Shown: positions 52,068 to 60,631 of the stretch, in pieces
How the letters are laid out: the number at the start of each line of letters is the position of its first letter
Position numbering within the stretch: the stretch's first letter is position 1
DNA from: Vallitalea okinawensis
GTDB lineage: Bacteria > Bacillota > Clostridia > Lachnospirales > PQDH01
Assembly (NCBI RefSeq): GCF_002964605.1
Contig: NZ_PQDH01000005.1
Location: 248,001-312,000 of the forward strand
Length of the DNA: 64,000 bases
Direction: 5' to 3'
Position numbers and translations under genes: made by a program
Notes under the pieces: model-generated
Seen by the model: the letters and a program-made list of their open reading frames with translations, nothing else
What the model was told of the DNA's origin: nothing
The model's database searches: none

Positions 52068-52083
52068 TTTGCACACGTGTACA
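52068..52083 (-). promoter_or_regulatory. LacI-type operator upstream of uxaC
   Basis: TTTGCACACGTGTACA on the plus strand is nearly palindromic about a central CG and matches the site at 53214-53229 with one change. It overlaps the start of the uxaC ribosome-binding region. Confidence 0.65.
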
Positions 52084-52138
52084 TCTTTATTGTAATATTA
52101 GGAATGATTTCTACCATTCCCTCTTATTTAACGTAACT

Positions 52139-53143
52139 TTATATTCTATTATATTGCTTAACGGAGCCTCTATCAATTAATTTTGTTCGAATATACTTTA
52201 TTTCTTTTCCAACCTCTTCTCCCTTGACTAAAACCATTAAGCGATTTGCTCCTATTTTACTGACTTCTTCAACAGGTCGCTGAATAGCTGTTAATGGCGG
52301 AAAAGAATACTCTCCAATCTTGCTATCTTCGAAACTAATGATTGAAAAGTGTTCTGGTACTTTCATACCAGCTTCATAGATAGCTTTAATAGCGCCTAAA
52401 GCCATATCATCATTTGAACAAAAAATAGCTGTAGGTTTCTCCTTTAAATCTAATAGGGTTTTCATTCCATCGTAACCACTGTTTGCACTGAAATCTCCTT
52501 GAATCATATAACAGTCTTCAGGTTTCATTTGATGACTTCTGAATGATTGATAATAACCTTCTAATCTCTCAGTTGCCATAGCAAATTTTTCTCTACCTTT
52601 GATGATCGCTATGTGCTGATGTCCTTTAGCAAACAATGCATTAATCGCCATTTCAACACCAATTCGATCATCTGATAAATAACAACTGATATCACCAAAA
52701 TCAATCGCTCGATTAAGTACAACCACTGGAATCTCTTGATCGATCACCGCTTGAATAAAATCATCATCAGCTTTACTTTGACTCATAACTATGATACCAT
52801 CAAAGTTTTTCTTACTTATTTGATTGATAGGACATTCATCTATCCCTTTAACCACCAAGTTATACTCTGAATCAATTTGACCACTAATTCCTTTAACAAC
52901 TTCATGAAAAAAGTGAGCAGATGTTCCAATATTTAGAGTAGAGAAAAATAATCCTATATTATACGATTTGGCTAACTTAAGACTTTTAGCATTATAATTG
53001 GGGGTATAATTATGTTCTTCTGCTATCTCTTTAATGCGTTTCTTTGTTTCATCATTAATTAATGGACTATCATTAAGCGCTCTAGAAACTGTTGCATGGG
53101 ACACATTCGCTAGCTTCGCAATGTCCTTTATGGTTATACTCAA
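52139..53143 (-). CDS. LacI-family regulator of uronate genes
   Basis: A 334-aa repressor. The N-terminal HTH SITIKDIAKLANVSHATVSRALNDSPL and hinge helix are followed by a sugar-binding periplasmic-type core (from about 60). TTG at 53143 has AGGTG six bases upstream; the GTG three codons earlier lies inside that site. It precedes uxaC-uxuA-uxuB on the same strand, and two copies of a LacI-type operator lie in this locus, so it most likely senses a uronate intermediate and represses both itself and the pathway. Confidence 0.88.
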   Translation of the reverse strand: MSITIKDIAKLANVSHATVSRALNDSPLINDETKKRIKEIAEEHNYTPNYNAKSLKLAKSYNIGLFFSTLNIGTSAHFFHEVVKGISGQIDSEYNLVVKGIDECPINQISKKNFDGIIVMSQSKADDDFIQAVIDQEIPVVVLNRAIDFGDISCYLSDDRIGVEMAINALFAKGHQHIAIIKGREKFAMATERLEGYYQSFRSHQMKPEDCYMIQGDFSANSGYDGMKTLLDLKEKPTAIFCSNDDMALGAIKAIYEAGMKVPEHFSIISFEDSKIGEYSFPPLTAIQRPVEEVSKIGANRLMVLVKGEEVGKEIKYIRTKLIDRGSVKQYNRI

Positions 53144-53201
53144 CTTCTTCACCTACCGTATTTATGGTACATAGCATTTAAATTTGCTTCATTACAATTG
53201 C

Positions 53202-53230
53202 ATTATAGCACGCTTTGCACACGTTTACAA
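53202..53230 (-). promoter_or_regulatory. lacI-family promoter with operator in the spacer
   Basis: On the minus strand TTGTAA (53225-53230), 17 bases and TATAAT (53202-53207). The operator TTTGCACACGTTTACA (plus strand, 53214-53229) fills the spacer and -35, implying autorepression. Confidence 0.75.
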
Positions 53231-53264
53231 TAATCTTTTTCTGGAATTTAGGTTAAAAAAATGA

Positions 53265-53292
53265 CCAGTAAGTGCTTATAAGAACTTACTGG
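53265..53292 (-). terminator. Terminator of the chemoreceptor gene
   Basis: CCAGTAAGT (53265-53273) pairs with ACTTACTGG (53284-53292), with the palindrome CTTATAAG in the loop. Seven Ts follow on the minus strand. Confidence 0.85.
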
Positions 53293-53309
53293 CCACCAAC
53301 CATATTACC

Positions 53310-55409
53310 TTATTTAAAACGCTTGATGAATACATCTATATTACTTGCATTAATCTCAAAGGTTCCTGTATCCATGTACTTATCAACAGATTTACCATTA
53401 ATGGCATCAGATAAAGCTTTAATTGACTTTTCTCCCCATACAAATGGTCTTTGACTGATACAACTATCAATTAAACCTGATTTGACTTCATCTCTAAGAC
53501 TCTTTATGAAATCAATGGTTACAATCTTATAATTAGCTCCATACTTTTCTTTGTAACGGCAATAGTGAATAGCCCAATCAATATTGGTACTATAAAATAG
53601 CTCAAGATCTGGGTGCTTTCTTAAGATACCTTCAATAATGCTATCTGCTTCTGCTTCAGTAGGGTTCGCAGGTATTGAAACAGTTTCCAATTGAATATTA
53701 GGGTAACCTTTAACTCCATCAGCAAAACCTTGTCCTCGTTGCTCAATACATTCAATATGTACATCGTTCCATTTTCCCATAACAACTGTTCCCTTTTTAC
53801 CTAGCATCTTAGTGACCACTTCTGCTGCAGCTTTACCAGCATTAATGCCATTGGTCTCGTAAAGACCTAAACTATTGATACCATCTAATTGGGAATTAAT
53901 AAAGATCAGTTTAGTTCCGCTGTTACTAATCTGATTCAATAATTCTTTGATCTTTGGATTATCTACTGGGCTAATAGCTACACCATCATACTCCTCTGCT
54001 AAAACATTCTTCAGAAAATTAACTTGATTAGCTACACAATGTTGACGGTCACCTGCTTCAAATATATCAACTTCTACATTATAGACTTTGGCTGTCGAAT
54101 GAGCAGTAGTTTTAAGTGGGTCCCAAAATTCATTAGTACTGTCCAAAATAATAGCAAATTTTTTCTTATTAGAAGCTGCTCTTGCTACTTTGATATCTCT
54201 TGAATTCTCCTCAATTTTATCAATATTGAGTTGGAGATTATTGGTTAGGTCTTTTAGTGCATCAATGGAGTTATGTTGAGACATAACAAGGGATGCTAAT
54301 TCCTCAGTTGTTGCTGCTGATTCTTGTGTCACTGACGCAATCGTCTCAATGGAGGATGCCAAAACATCTTGACTTTTATAAAAGAGATTAAAGTTTTCTC
54401 CAAATTGATTTTGCTGCTGTATAAACATACCTGTGAAATTGCTGATATTATCAAAGCTATCTGCCGCTTGATTAACAGATGTATTTTGCTTACTAAATAT
54501 AGCTTCTGATTGATCTAAAGTACCTTTTATTTCAGTCAAGCTAGTTGCAATATTGGTAATTAAATCATTAATATTGGCACTGGATTCACGACTATCCTGA
54601 GAAAGCTTTCTAATTTCTTCTGCAACCACTGCAAATGATCGACCTACTTCGCCTGCTCTTGCAGCCTCTATACTTGCATTAAGAGCTAATAAACTTGTTT
54701 GATCAGATATACCATACATGATTTCTGTAATCTTGGTTATGTTTGATGCTAAATCAACAAGGTTATTAACTTGCTGAATAATACCTTCAATGACTTCATA
54801 TAACTCTTCATTATTTGTTTTCAGTTCTTGAATATTACCATTTCCAATAGTGCAAATGTCATTTAGCTTAGTTGTCTCATTAATCAGATTAATTGACATT
54901 TCATTCATCTCTTCTGATTTTTTACTTAACTCTTCTGACAACTGGGCACACGTTTCAACTTCACCAGCTTGTGATATAGCTCCTTTAGCAATACCATCTG
55001 AAATCTCAGAGATAGATGCAGCGTTATCAGAAACTGAATCAATTGAACTTATTAAACTCTCACTAACCACTGTCATATCGTTTATGCTGGTAAAAAGTTT
55101 CTTAAAGTAGTCTCTAATTTCTTTGTAAAAACCAAATAACCCACCTTGTTCTTCATGTCCTTGGTCATCCATAACCTCATCCATGAAGTCCCAATTATTA
55201 AGCTTTTCCACGAATTTTGACAAAAATCCATCTTTCTTATCTCCCATACCTTTTGAAAAAATAAACGGCATGATGACTGCAAAAATAACGACACCTATGT
55301 ATACTAAGAAAGGAACATTTGGTAATAATAATTCCAAACCAGTTAATATTAATACTGGTAAAAGAGATACAACATAAAAAGCGATAAATATCTTCCTTAA
55401 TTGACCCAC
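53310..55409 (-). CDS. Chemoreceptor fused to C-terminal sugar-binding-protein domain
   Basis: A 699-aa fusion. Two N-terminal membrane helices (about 7-28 and 33-52) are joined by a very short loop. A methyl-accepting signalling domain follows, with the conserved hairpin tip at about 225-275 ([33 protein letters not shown]). Residues 415-699 are a complete type-1 periplasmic-binding fold like ribose- or xylose-binding protein ([33 protein letters not shown]). With this topology the sugar-binding domain faces the cytoplasm. Start is GTG behind AGGAGG. It lies upstream of the uronate regulator on the same strand. Confidence 0.9.
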   Translation of the reverse strand: MGQLRKIFIAFYVVSLLPVLILTGLELLLPNVPFLVYIGVVIFAVIMPFIFSKGMGDKKDGFLSKFVEKLNNWDFMDEVMDDQGHEEQGGLFGFYKEIRDYFKKLFTSINDMTVVSESLISSIDSVSDNAASISEISDGIAKGAISQAGEVETCAQLSEELSKKSEEMNEMSINLINETTKLNDICTIGNGNIQELKTNNEELYEVIEGIIQQVNNLVDLASNITKITEIMYGISDQTSLLALNASIEAARAGEVGRSFAVVAEEIRKLSQDSRESSANINDLITNIATSLTEIKGTLDQSEAIFSKQNTSVNQAADSFDNISNFTGMFIQQQNQFGENFNLFYKSQDVLASSIETIASVTQESAATTEELASLVMSQHNSIDALKDLTNNLQLNIDKIEENSRDIKVARAASNKKKFAIILDSTNEFWDPLKTTAHSTAKVYNVEVDIFEAGDRQHCVANQVNFLKNVLAEEYDGVAISPVDNPKIKELLNQISNSGTKLIFINSQLDGINSLGLYETNGINAGKAAAEVVTKMLGKKGTVVMGKWNDVHIECIEQRGQGFADGVKGYPNIQLETVSIPANPTEAEADSIIEGILRKHPDLELFYSTNIDWAIHYCRYKEKYGANYKIVTIDFIKSLRDEVKSGLIDSCISQRPFVWGEKSIKALSDAINGKSVDKYMDTGTFEINASNIDVFIKRFK

Positions 55410-55540
55410 AGCAAAACCTCCTCTATAGTATATTCATCTTTTTAGACAAAACTATAACATTACTACTATTATACTAAATAATACAAATAAATAAAATAAA
55501 ATATTAGCAAAATTTACAAAAAATTTATTTATTCAGAATA

Positions 55541-55600
55541 GAGTAGCTAGGCTACGTCTTCCTTTGGAAGTATTAATAGAATTATATAACTTTCCTATAA
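55541..55600. repeat. Intergenic hairpin-headed element E
   Basis: GTAGC-TAG-GCTAC (55543-55555) followed by CTTCC-TTT-GGAAG and, later, ACTTTCCTATA, a string also found at the end of element B. It lies between the chemoreceptor and a probable coat gene. Confidence 0.4.
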
Positions 55601-55609
55601 GATGAGAAA

Positions 55610-55633
55610 AAGGATGACATGAAAGCCATCCTT
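55610..55633 (-). terminator. Terminator of the Asn/Asp-rich coat gene
   Basis: AGGATG (55611-55616) pairs with CATCCT (55627-55632), extended by an A-T pair; T-rich on the minus strand. Confidence 0.6.
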
Positions 55634-55654
55634 GTCCTAAATTAATACATTAGA

Positions 55655-56029
55655 TTAATCGTCATATTCGTCGTATTCGTCATCCTCTTCTTCAAATTCT
55701 TCTTCGTCTACTTCATCTTCTTCGTCTTCATCTTCGTAATCTTCATACTCAAACTCATAGTCATAGTCATCATCATAGCCATGACCATGATCATGATCAT
55801 GTTTCTTAAAAATGAAAATAGGCTTTACAACTACATAGTTAACATTCTTAGTAAGGTCTACATTCTTATCGCTTACTTTATTAGCTGCATAGTTATCATT
55901 ATCGTTGTCGTTCCAGTTGTCATTCCAGTTATCATTATCATTATCGTTCCAATTGAAGTTTCTATTTTTTATCTTTTTCTCATCTTTCTTACGACGGTGC
56001 TTTTTACAATCGCAATAATATTTTTTCAT
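55655..56029 (-). CDS. Low-complexity Asn/Asp/Glu-rich protein, probable spore coat
   Basis: A 124-aa protein. A basic N terminus (MKKYYCDCKKHRRKK) is followed by WNDNDND-type repeats (24-46), a short hydrophobic segment (YVVVKPIFIFKKHDHDHGHG) and a nearly all-acidic tail with Tyr (YEFEYEDYEDEDEEDEVDEEE). Such Tyr/Asp/Cys-rich low-complexity proteins are typical of coat cross-linking. A sigma-K-like promoter precedes it. Confidence 0.65.
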   Translation of the reverse strand: MKKYYCDCKKHRRKKDEKKIKNRNFNWNDNDNDNWNDNWNDNDNDNYAANKVSDKNVDLTKNVNYVVVKPIFIFKKHDHDHGHGYDDDYDYEFEYEDYEDEDEEDEVDEEEFEEEDDEYDEYDD

Positions 56030-56094
56030 ATTTTCACTCCTTAATTATTATATAATTTGGCATTATACTCCATCAATAGAGGACATGCCTAATA

Positions 56095-56123
56095 TATATT
56101 ATGTTAGAGCGAGGCGAAGAGTT
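56095..56123 (-). promoter_or_regulatory. Sigma-K-like promoter of the coat-like gene
   Basis: On the minus strand AACT (56120-56123), 16 bases and CATAATATA (56095-56103), an exact CATAnnnTA. Confidence 0.6.
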
Positions 56124-56138
56124 CCCATAATGACAAAA

Positions 56139-56155
56139 AGACCCTGCAAGGGTCT
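56139..56155 (-). terminator. Terminator of the yfcE-like gene
   Basis: AGACCCT (56139-56145) pairs with AGGGTCT (56149-56155), followed by TTTTTG on the minus strand. Confidence 0.8.
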
Positions 56156-56157
56156 AT

Positions 56158-56706
56158 TTATGATGGCAACATAACTTGTCTAATGCAATTACCATCAAAA
56201 TCTTTTACTTTAAATTCATTTTGCTCTAACACACCATATGAATGAGGGTTTTCTTCCTTGGGTAATGTGATTGACCCTGGATTGAAAATATAATTGTCTC
56301 CAAATGCTTCTGCCACTGGAATATGGGTATGTCCATGGACTAATATATCCCCTTTACTAATGTTAGGTAATTGTTGGCGATTGAATAAATGTCCATGTGT
56401 AGCAAAAATTCTTCTTCCATTATAAAAAAGGATCGCATAGTCAGCCATAATAGGAAACTCAATAACCATTTGATCTACTTCACTATCACAATTACCTCTA
56501 ACTGCTATGATTTTATCTTTATAAGCATTGAGCTTAGTAATAACAGCTTTAGGATCATAACCTTCTGGTATAGGATTACGTGGTCCATGATACAACGCAT
56601 CTCCCAGTAATACAATATAGTCTGCTTGCTCTTCCTCAAATTTCTCTAAAGCTTTTTCCAACCATATTATCGATCCATGAATATCGGACATAAAAAATAA
56701 TTTCAT
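56158..56706 (-). CDS. yfcE: YfcE phosphodiesterase
   Basis: A 182-aa metallophosphoesterase closer to Escherichia coli YfcE than the 164-aa paralogue at 31450. Motifs appear in order: SDIHGS (8-13), LLGDALYHGPRN, VRGNCDSE, FATHGH and HGHTHIP. YfcE cleaves artificial phosphodiesters; its natural substrate is unknown. It is apparently a single gene. Confidence 0.9.
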   Translation of the reverse strand: MKLFFMSDIHGSIIWLEKALEKFEEEQADYIVLLGDALYHGPRNPIPEGYDPKAVITKLNAYKDKIIAVRGNCDSEVDQMVIEFPIMADYAILFYNGRRIFATHGHLFNRQQLPNISKGDILVHGHTHIPVAEAFGDNYIFNPGSITLPKEENPHSYGVLEQNEFKVKDFDGNCIRQVMLPS

Positions 56707-56780
56707 AAATGCTAACCTCCTAGTATATAGTGAGCTTAATTGCGTTTAATAAACAATTTACTCCTATTATAACACAAGAA

Positions 56781-56870
56781 AAGTGACAACGTCACGTTTC
56801 AAGTATGTGCAAGAAAAGTACGATCCCTTGCTTGATCATTAAGTGTACCGGAATAAGTTTTTCTGGAAGG
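56781..56870. repeat. Intergenic hairpin-headed element C
   Basis: Begins AAGTGAC-AAC-GTCACGTTT (hairpin at 56783-56795) and continues with a GTACGATCCCTTGCTTGAT segment like GTACGATACCTTACTTGAT of element A. It lies between yfcE and the glycosyltransferase gene. Confidence 0.5.
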
Positions 56871-56881
56871 AAGAAAAGGGA

Positions 56882-59143
56882 CTAGATAAGCCCCTTACTT
56901 CTGAAAATTTCTCTATTTGCTTTTATACGTTTATCATCGGGTTGATATTCTGCAGCTTTCTCATTATAAATGAAAGCCTTATTATAATCCCCTTTTTCAA
57001 AATAGCATAAAGATAATTGCAGTAATGGGTTAAAAGTACTGTGCTTATCCTGAGTAAATAGGCTAGGATTATATGGAGGTTGACATCTTGTTGCTAAACT
57101 ATACCAAAATATGGCATCATCGTATTTTTCTTCTTTATGAAATGTTGAACCTATTAAATAAGACTCTTCTGCTCTAGGCTGTGACACTTGAAATGCCTTA
57201 AAACAACTTAATCGACACATCTCATAATCCTCAATAAAAAAGTAACACATAGCAATTCTTCTGCAGGTAGCTATATATTTATCACTATCTTCCTTTATTT
57301 GATTCATATTTTCACCATAGTACTTGATAGCATCTAAAAATAAGCCGTGGTTATATAATTGATCAGCTAAATAATGTAGATTTGATGTTTTTCTTAATTG
57401 TTTCAATTCCTGACCTGGTAATATTATCTTTCCATTAACTATTTTCTCTGCTAATGCTACAACATTATTAATAAAATAAGTCTCAACTGAATACCTTTCT
57501 TTTATATTGATGGTTTCTATGATCTCACTTACTCTATCAATCTCACCTAGCTTTAGTAGTACAATGGTATAGAGTAGGTATAGATCTGTACAAGCTTCCC
57601 ATTGCTCTAATCCCTCTTCAAGGAGAATCTTTGCTTCTCTGTATAGCTCAGAACGAATAAGATAATAGGTAGTTAAGCGGTAATGATTAATTCTCTCTGA
57701 TTCATCTCCACTATAACATCCACTATAACTCTCAACTAAATCAAAAGAATCTAATTCCTTATGGAAAATAGTATCCAAAGGCGTATGACCCTCCCCTTTA
57801 GCAAATACATAGCAATAGCAACAGTCTTCATTATCGGATTCATTTTTTTCAGCTCCAACTTGCCAAACCCCAATGGATACGCCATCGATATCATATAGTC
57901 TGATCAAATAGATTCTTGAAGCTTCTGATGAGAGTACCATCTTAATAAATTTGATGTAATCACTCTTATGAAAAAAATCACTAACCTCAGTCATCATATT
58001 CCACTCATCAAGGTTATTATAATAATGAAGCTTGTATTTACCAATAGATTGGTAAAAGCGGACTAATTGATCTGTTGTAGCCGTATACTTAAACAACTTA
58101 ATTGTCTGTAAAGCATTCGCAATCATATGATGTTTCTCATGATCATTTTTAAGTAGATAAATAATCTTCTCGGCTAGAATCTCCGGACAATGAGGGGGGA
58201 CAATTAAAGCGTTATTTGTATCTACGACATATTCTTTAATTCCAAGATTCTCTACAGTAATCACAGGACATCCGCAAGCCATGGCTTCAATAACTGGTAG
58301 TGAAAAGGATTCATATTTAGATCCAGATATAAATATTTCTGCATTTCGATAAAGATCAGCTATAGTTTCTTGATCAGGCGCTATAAATACTTGCGATACA
58401 TGATTTAGTAAATCTTGATCCTTAATCTCTGGGGTGATCCAATACAATTTCAAATCTTGATATTCATGCTTCACCATTTCATAGGCAGCTATGATTTCTC
58501 TAATTCCTTTATAATAAATGCCATCAGAACCCATCATTAAAAGATAGTGTTGATTTCTATTGTAGGGAGAGGCTTTTCTACAAAATTGTTCATCATCAAT
58601 AGCATTATGTATTACTTCAGCCTTTTTATCAAACAAACTATGGATTTCCCTAGCTAATTGCTTTGATACTGTCAAAATAAAAGGAGCCAGTTGAATCTGC
58701 TGATTAATAGCTTCCTTCACTTCTTTGCTATAGTTATTATAGTTGTATATATGAATACCACCTTGTTCAAAATAAACAACAGGTGCAATACCTGTTTGAA
58801 TGCAGTTGCCAATATGCTTATAGCAGGTGGCTACAATAATATCACAATCAGGTATACATTTAGACAGTTTCATCATCACGGGAGCTTGAATATAATGAAC
58901 GTTAACGGGATACCAAGTAGGCTTTGGATAATGCGCTACAATACTGACATCAAATCCTTCATCACTTAAAATATTAGCATGCTGAAAGATAATTTTGGCA
59001 ACACCACATACAGTAGTCTTATCCATAACAAAAACTAAGCGTAGTTTCTTTTGCCTCTTCTGATTATAATAGACCTCTTGTTTCTTGAAAAATGATTTAT
59101 ATAGAATATCCTTATAGCTATTCGTCAATAACTCCTTAATCAT
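56882..59143 (-). CDS. Family-4 glycosyltransferase with C-terminal TPR repeats
   Basis: A 753-aa protein. The N-terminal 380 residues are a GT-B enzyme; the acceptor side begins LVFVMDKTTVCGVAKIIFQHAN and the nucleotide-sugar side ends in the GT1 signature ISGSKYESFSLPVIEAMACGCPVITVENLGIKEY. The C-terminal half (about 390-753) is helical with TPR-like units (FHKEEKYDDAIFWYSLA, YFEKGDYNKAFIYNEKAAEYQPDD). It may glycosylate a surface or flagellar protein. M3, 7 bases from GAGGG, is a better start than the abutting ATG. rfbB follows upstream. Confidence 0.85.
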   Translation of the reverse strand: MIKELLTNSYKDILYKSFFKKQEVYYNQKRQKKLRLVFVMDKTTVCGVAKIIFQHANILSDEGFDVSIVAHYPKPTWYPVNVHYIQAPVMMKLSKCIPDCDIIVATCYKHIGNCIQTGIAPVVYFEQGGIHIYNYNNYSKEVKEAINQQIQLAPFILTVSKQLAREIHSLFDKKAEVIHNAIDDEQFCRKASPYNRNQHYLLMMGSDGIYYKGIREIIAAYEMVKHEYQDLKLYWITPEIKDQDLLNHVSQVFIAPDQETIADLYRNAEIFISGSKYESFSLPVIEAMACGCPVITVENLGIKEYVVDTNNALIVPPHCPEILAEKIIYLLKNDHEKHHMIANALQTIKLFKYTATTDQLVRFYQSIGKYKLHYYNNLDEWNMMTEVSDFFHKSDYIKFIKMVLSSEASRIYLIRLYDIDGVSIGVWQVGAEKNESDNEDCCYCYVFAKGEGHTPLDTIFHKELDSFDLVESYSGCYSGDESERINHYRLTTYYLIRSELYREAKILLEEGLEQWEACTDLYLLYTIVLLKLGEIDRVSEIIETINIKERYSVETYFINNVVALAEKIVNGKIILPGQELKQLRKTSNLHYLADQLYNHGLFLDAIKYYGENMNQIKEDSDKYIATCRRIAMCYFFIEDYEMCRLSCFKAFQVSQPRAEESYLIGSTFHKEEKYDDAIFWYSLATRCQPPYNPSLFTQDKHSTFNPLLQLSLCYFEKGDYNKAFIYNEKAAEYQPDDKRIKANREIFRSKGLI

Positions 59144-59280
59144 TTCCATCCCTCTTATCTGCTAAGATATTGAACCTGTCATTTAACACTGTGTTATTGT
59201 CAAGTTCAATACTAGTGCTTCTATAAATCATTTTATGCTTTTGACAACCTCTCTGATAGCCTTATTTTTCACAAATCAAA

Positions 59281-59304
59281 ACCCCATGATTTCATTCACG
59301 GGGT
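59281..59304 (-). terminator. Terminator of rfbB
   Basis: ACCCCATGA (59281-59289) pairs with TCACGGGGT (59296-59304), one mismatch, then TTTTG on the minus strand. Confidence 0.75.
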
Positions 59305-59310
59305 CTATAA

Positions 59311-60312
59311 CTAACCATATATACATTTATAATAGGTCTTTAATCTTCTCCTTGTCTCCTTACACCATTCCATGTTCTCTAAATACCACCCAATGACCTC
59401 TTGTAAACCTTCTTCAAAATCAATCTCTGGTTGCCAACCTACTTGCTCTCTTATTTTATCGTAACTGATTGCATACCTATAGTCATGACCAAGTCGGTCT
59501 TCTACAAGAGTAATTAAAGATTCTGTTTTATTTAAAGCTCTTAAGATACTCATAACTATATCTTTGTTAGTTCTCTCGTTATTGGCACCTACATTATAAA
59601 TTTCCCCATTTTTCCCCTTACATAGCACTTGGAAAATAGCTCTACAATGATCTTTAACATGAATCCAATCTCTTATATTTAGGCCAGTCCCATAAAGAGG
59701 TAGTGATTGATCTTCATAAGCATTACATATCATTAAGGGTATTAATTTCTCAGGTAACTGGTGGGATCCATAATTATTTGAACAGCGGGTGATATTAACA
59801 GGAAGTCCAAATGTTTGATAGTAGGACCGTACCATCAAGTCTGCACTGGCCTTCGATGCGGAGTAAGGGCTATTAGGAGCTAGAGGTGATTCTTCCGTAA
59901 ACACACCCTCATGTCCTAAAGATCCATAAACTTCATCTGTTGATATCTGAATGAACTTCTTAATGCCATATGTTTTAGCCGCTTCTAATAGGGTGTTAGT
60001 CCCAAGTACATTGGTATTTATAAACTGACTTGAATCAATTATGGAGCGATCCACATGAGATTCAGCTGCAAAGTTGATAACATAGTCTATACCCTGACTC
60101 ATTAGTTCATTGATTGATATAGCATCGCAGATATCTGTCTTAATGAAAGAATATCTTTCATTGCTTTCGATGGACTTCAAATTATCCAAATTGCCAGCAT
60201 AAGTTAAGTTATCAACATTTATGACAGTATAATCAGGGTGATTATCTATTATGTATTTAATAAAATGGCTACCTATAAAGCCTGCTCCACCAGTGATTAA
60301 TAACTTTTTCAT
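59311..60312 (-). CDS. rfbB: dTDP-glucose 4,6-dehydratase
   Basis: A 333-aa extended SDR enzyme that makes dTDP-4-keto-6-deoxyglucose for deoxysugar synthesis. The start KKLLITGGAGFIGSHFIKYI binds NAD. NFAAESHVDRSI, STDEVYGSLG and the catalytic YSASKASAD follow, then the substrate block NYGSHQLPEKLIPLMI. ATG at 60312 is preferred to a GTG inside the ribosome site. rfbA, rfbC and rfbD are not in the window. Confidence 0.94.
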   Translation of the reverse strand: MKKLLITGGAGFIGSHFIKYIIDNHPDYTVINVDNLTYAGNLDNLKSIESNERYSFIKTDICDAISINELMSQGIDYVINFAAESHVDRSIIDSSQFINTNVLGTNTLLEAAKTYGIKKFIQISTDEVYGSLGHEGVFTEESPLAPNSPYSASKASADLMVRSYYQTFGLPVNITRCSNNYGSHQLPEKLIPLMICNAYEDQSLPLYGTGLNIRDWIHVKDHCRAIFQVLCKGKNGEIYNVGANNERTNKDIVMSILRALNKTESLITLVEDRLGHDYRYAISYDKIREQVGWQPEIDFEEGLQEVIGWYLENMEWCKETRRRLKTYYKCIYG

Positions 60313-60346
60313 TCTCTTCACCTCAAATAATTGGATTCAATATAGA

Positions 60347-60490
60347 AAAAAGTGGCCAATGCCACATTAAAACTGAAATAGGAATGTACGATACCTTACT
60401 TGATTATTTCGTGTAGCGAAATATATCAGAAGTAATGAGGTTCGATGCCTTATTGCTTTTATAAGCAAAACGCCAACTTTCCTATTCCAG
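60347..60490. repeat. Structured intergenic element A
   Basis: GTGGC-CAAT-GCCAC at 60352-60365 starts a 145-base sequence. ATAGGAA near 60378 is complementary to TTTCCTAT at 60478-60485. Inside it, TTTCG/CGAAA, ACCTTACTT/AAGTAATGAGGT and TTGCTT/AAGCAA could form further stems. Its first 60 bases closely match element B at 63557. It lies between the solute-binding and rfbB genes. Confidence 0.6.
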
Positions 60491-60548
60491 AATGATATTA
60501 GACCTTATCCACTATTTTGTCAATACTTATAAGATCAAAGTAAGAGAA

Positions 60549-60588
60549 AAAGTACATGATAAGGTATTTTACTACCCTCATGTACTTT
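60549..60588 (-). terminator. Terminator of the solute-binding protein gene
   Basis: AAAGTACATGA (60549-60559) pairs perfectly with TCATGTACTTT (60578-60588), then TTCTC on the minus strand. Confidence 0.8.
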
Positions 60589-60631
60589 CTATTTTTGTAG
60601 GCATAGTCAACCTAGTATAACTTATTGCTGA

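Noticed and set aside
55655-56029. Plus-strand hydrophobic frame (Ile/Val/Met-rich) over the Asn/Asp-rich gene
   Set aside because: It is the antisense of GAY-type codons, with no ribosome site.
56101-56135. GC-richer segment near 56105 as another copy of the intergenic hairpin family
   Set aside because: It has no hairpin of the AGTRRC/GYYAC type, and it is explained by the sigma-K-like -35 region.
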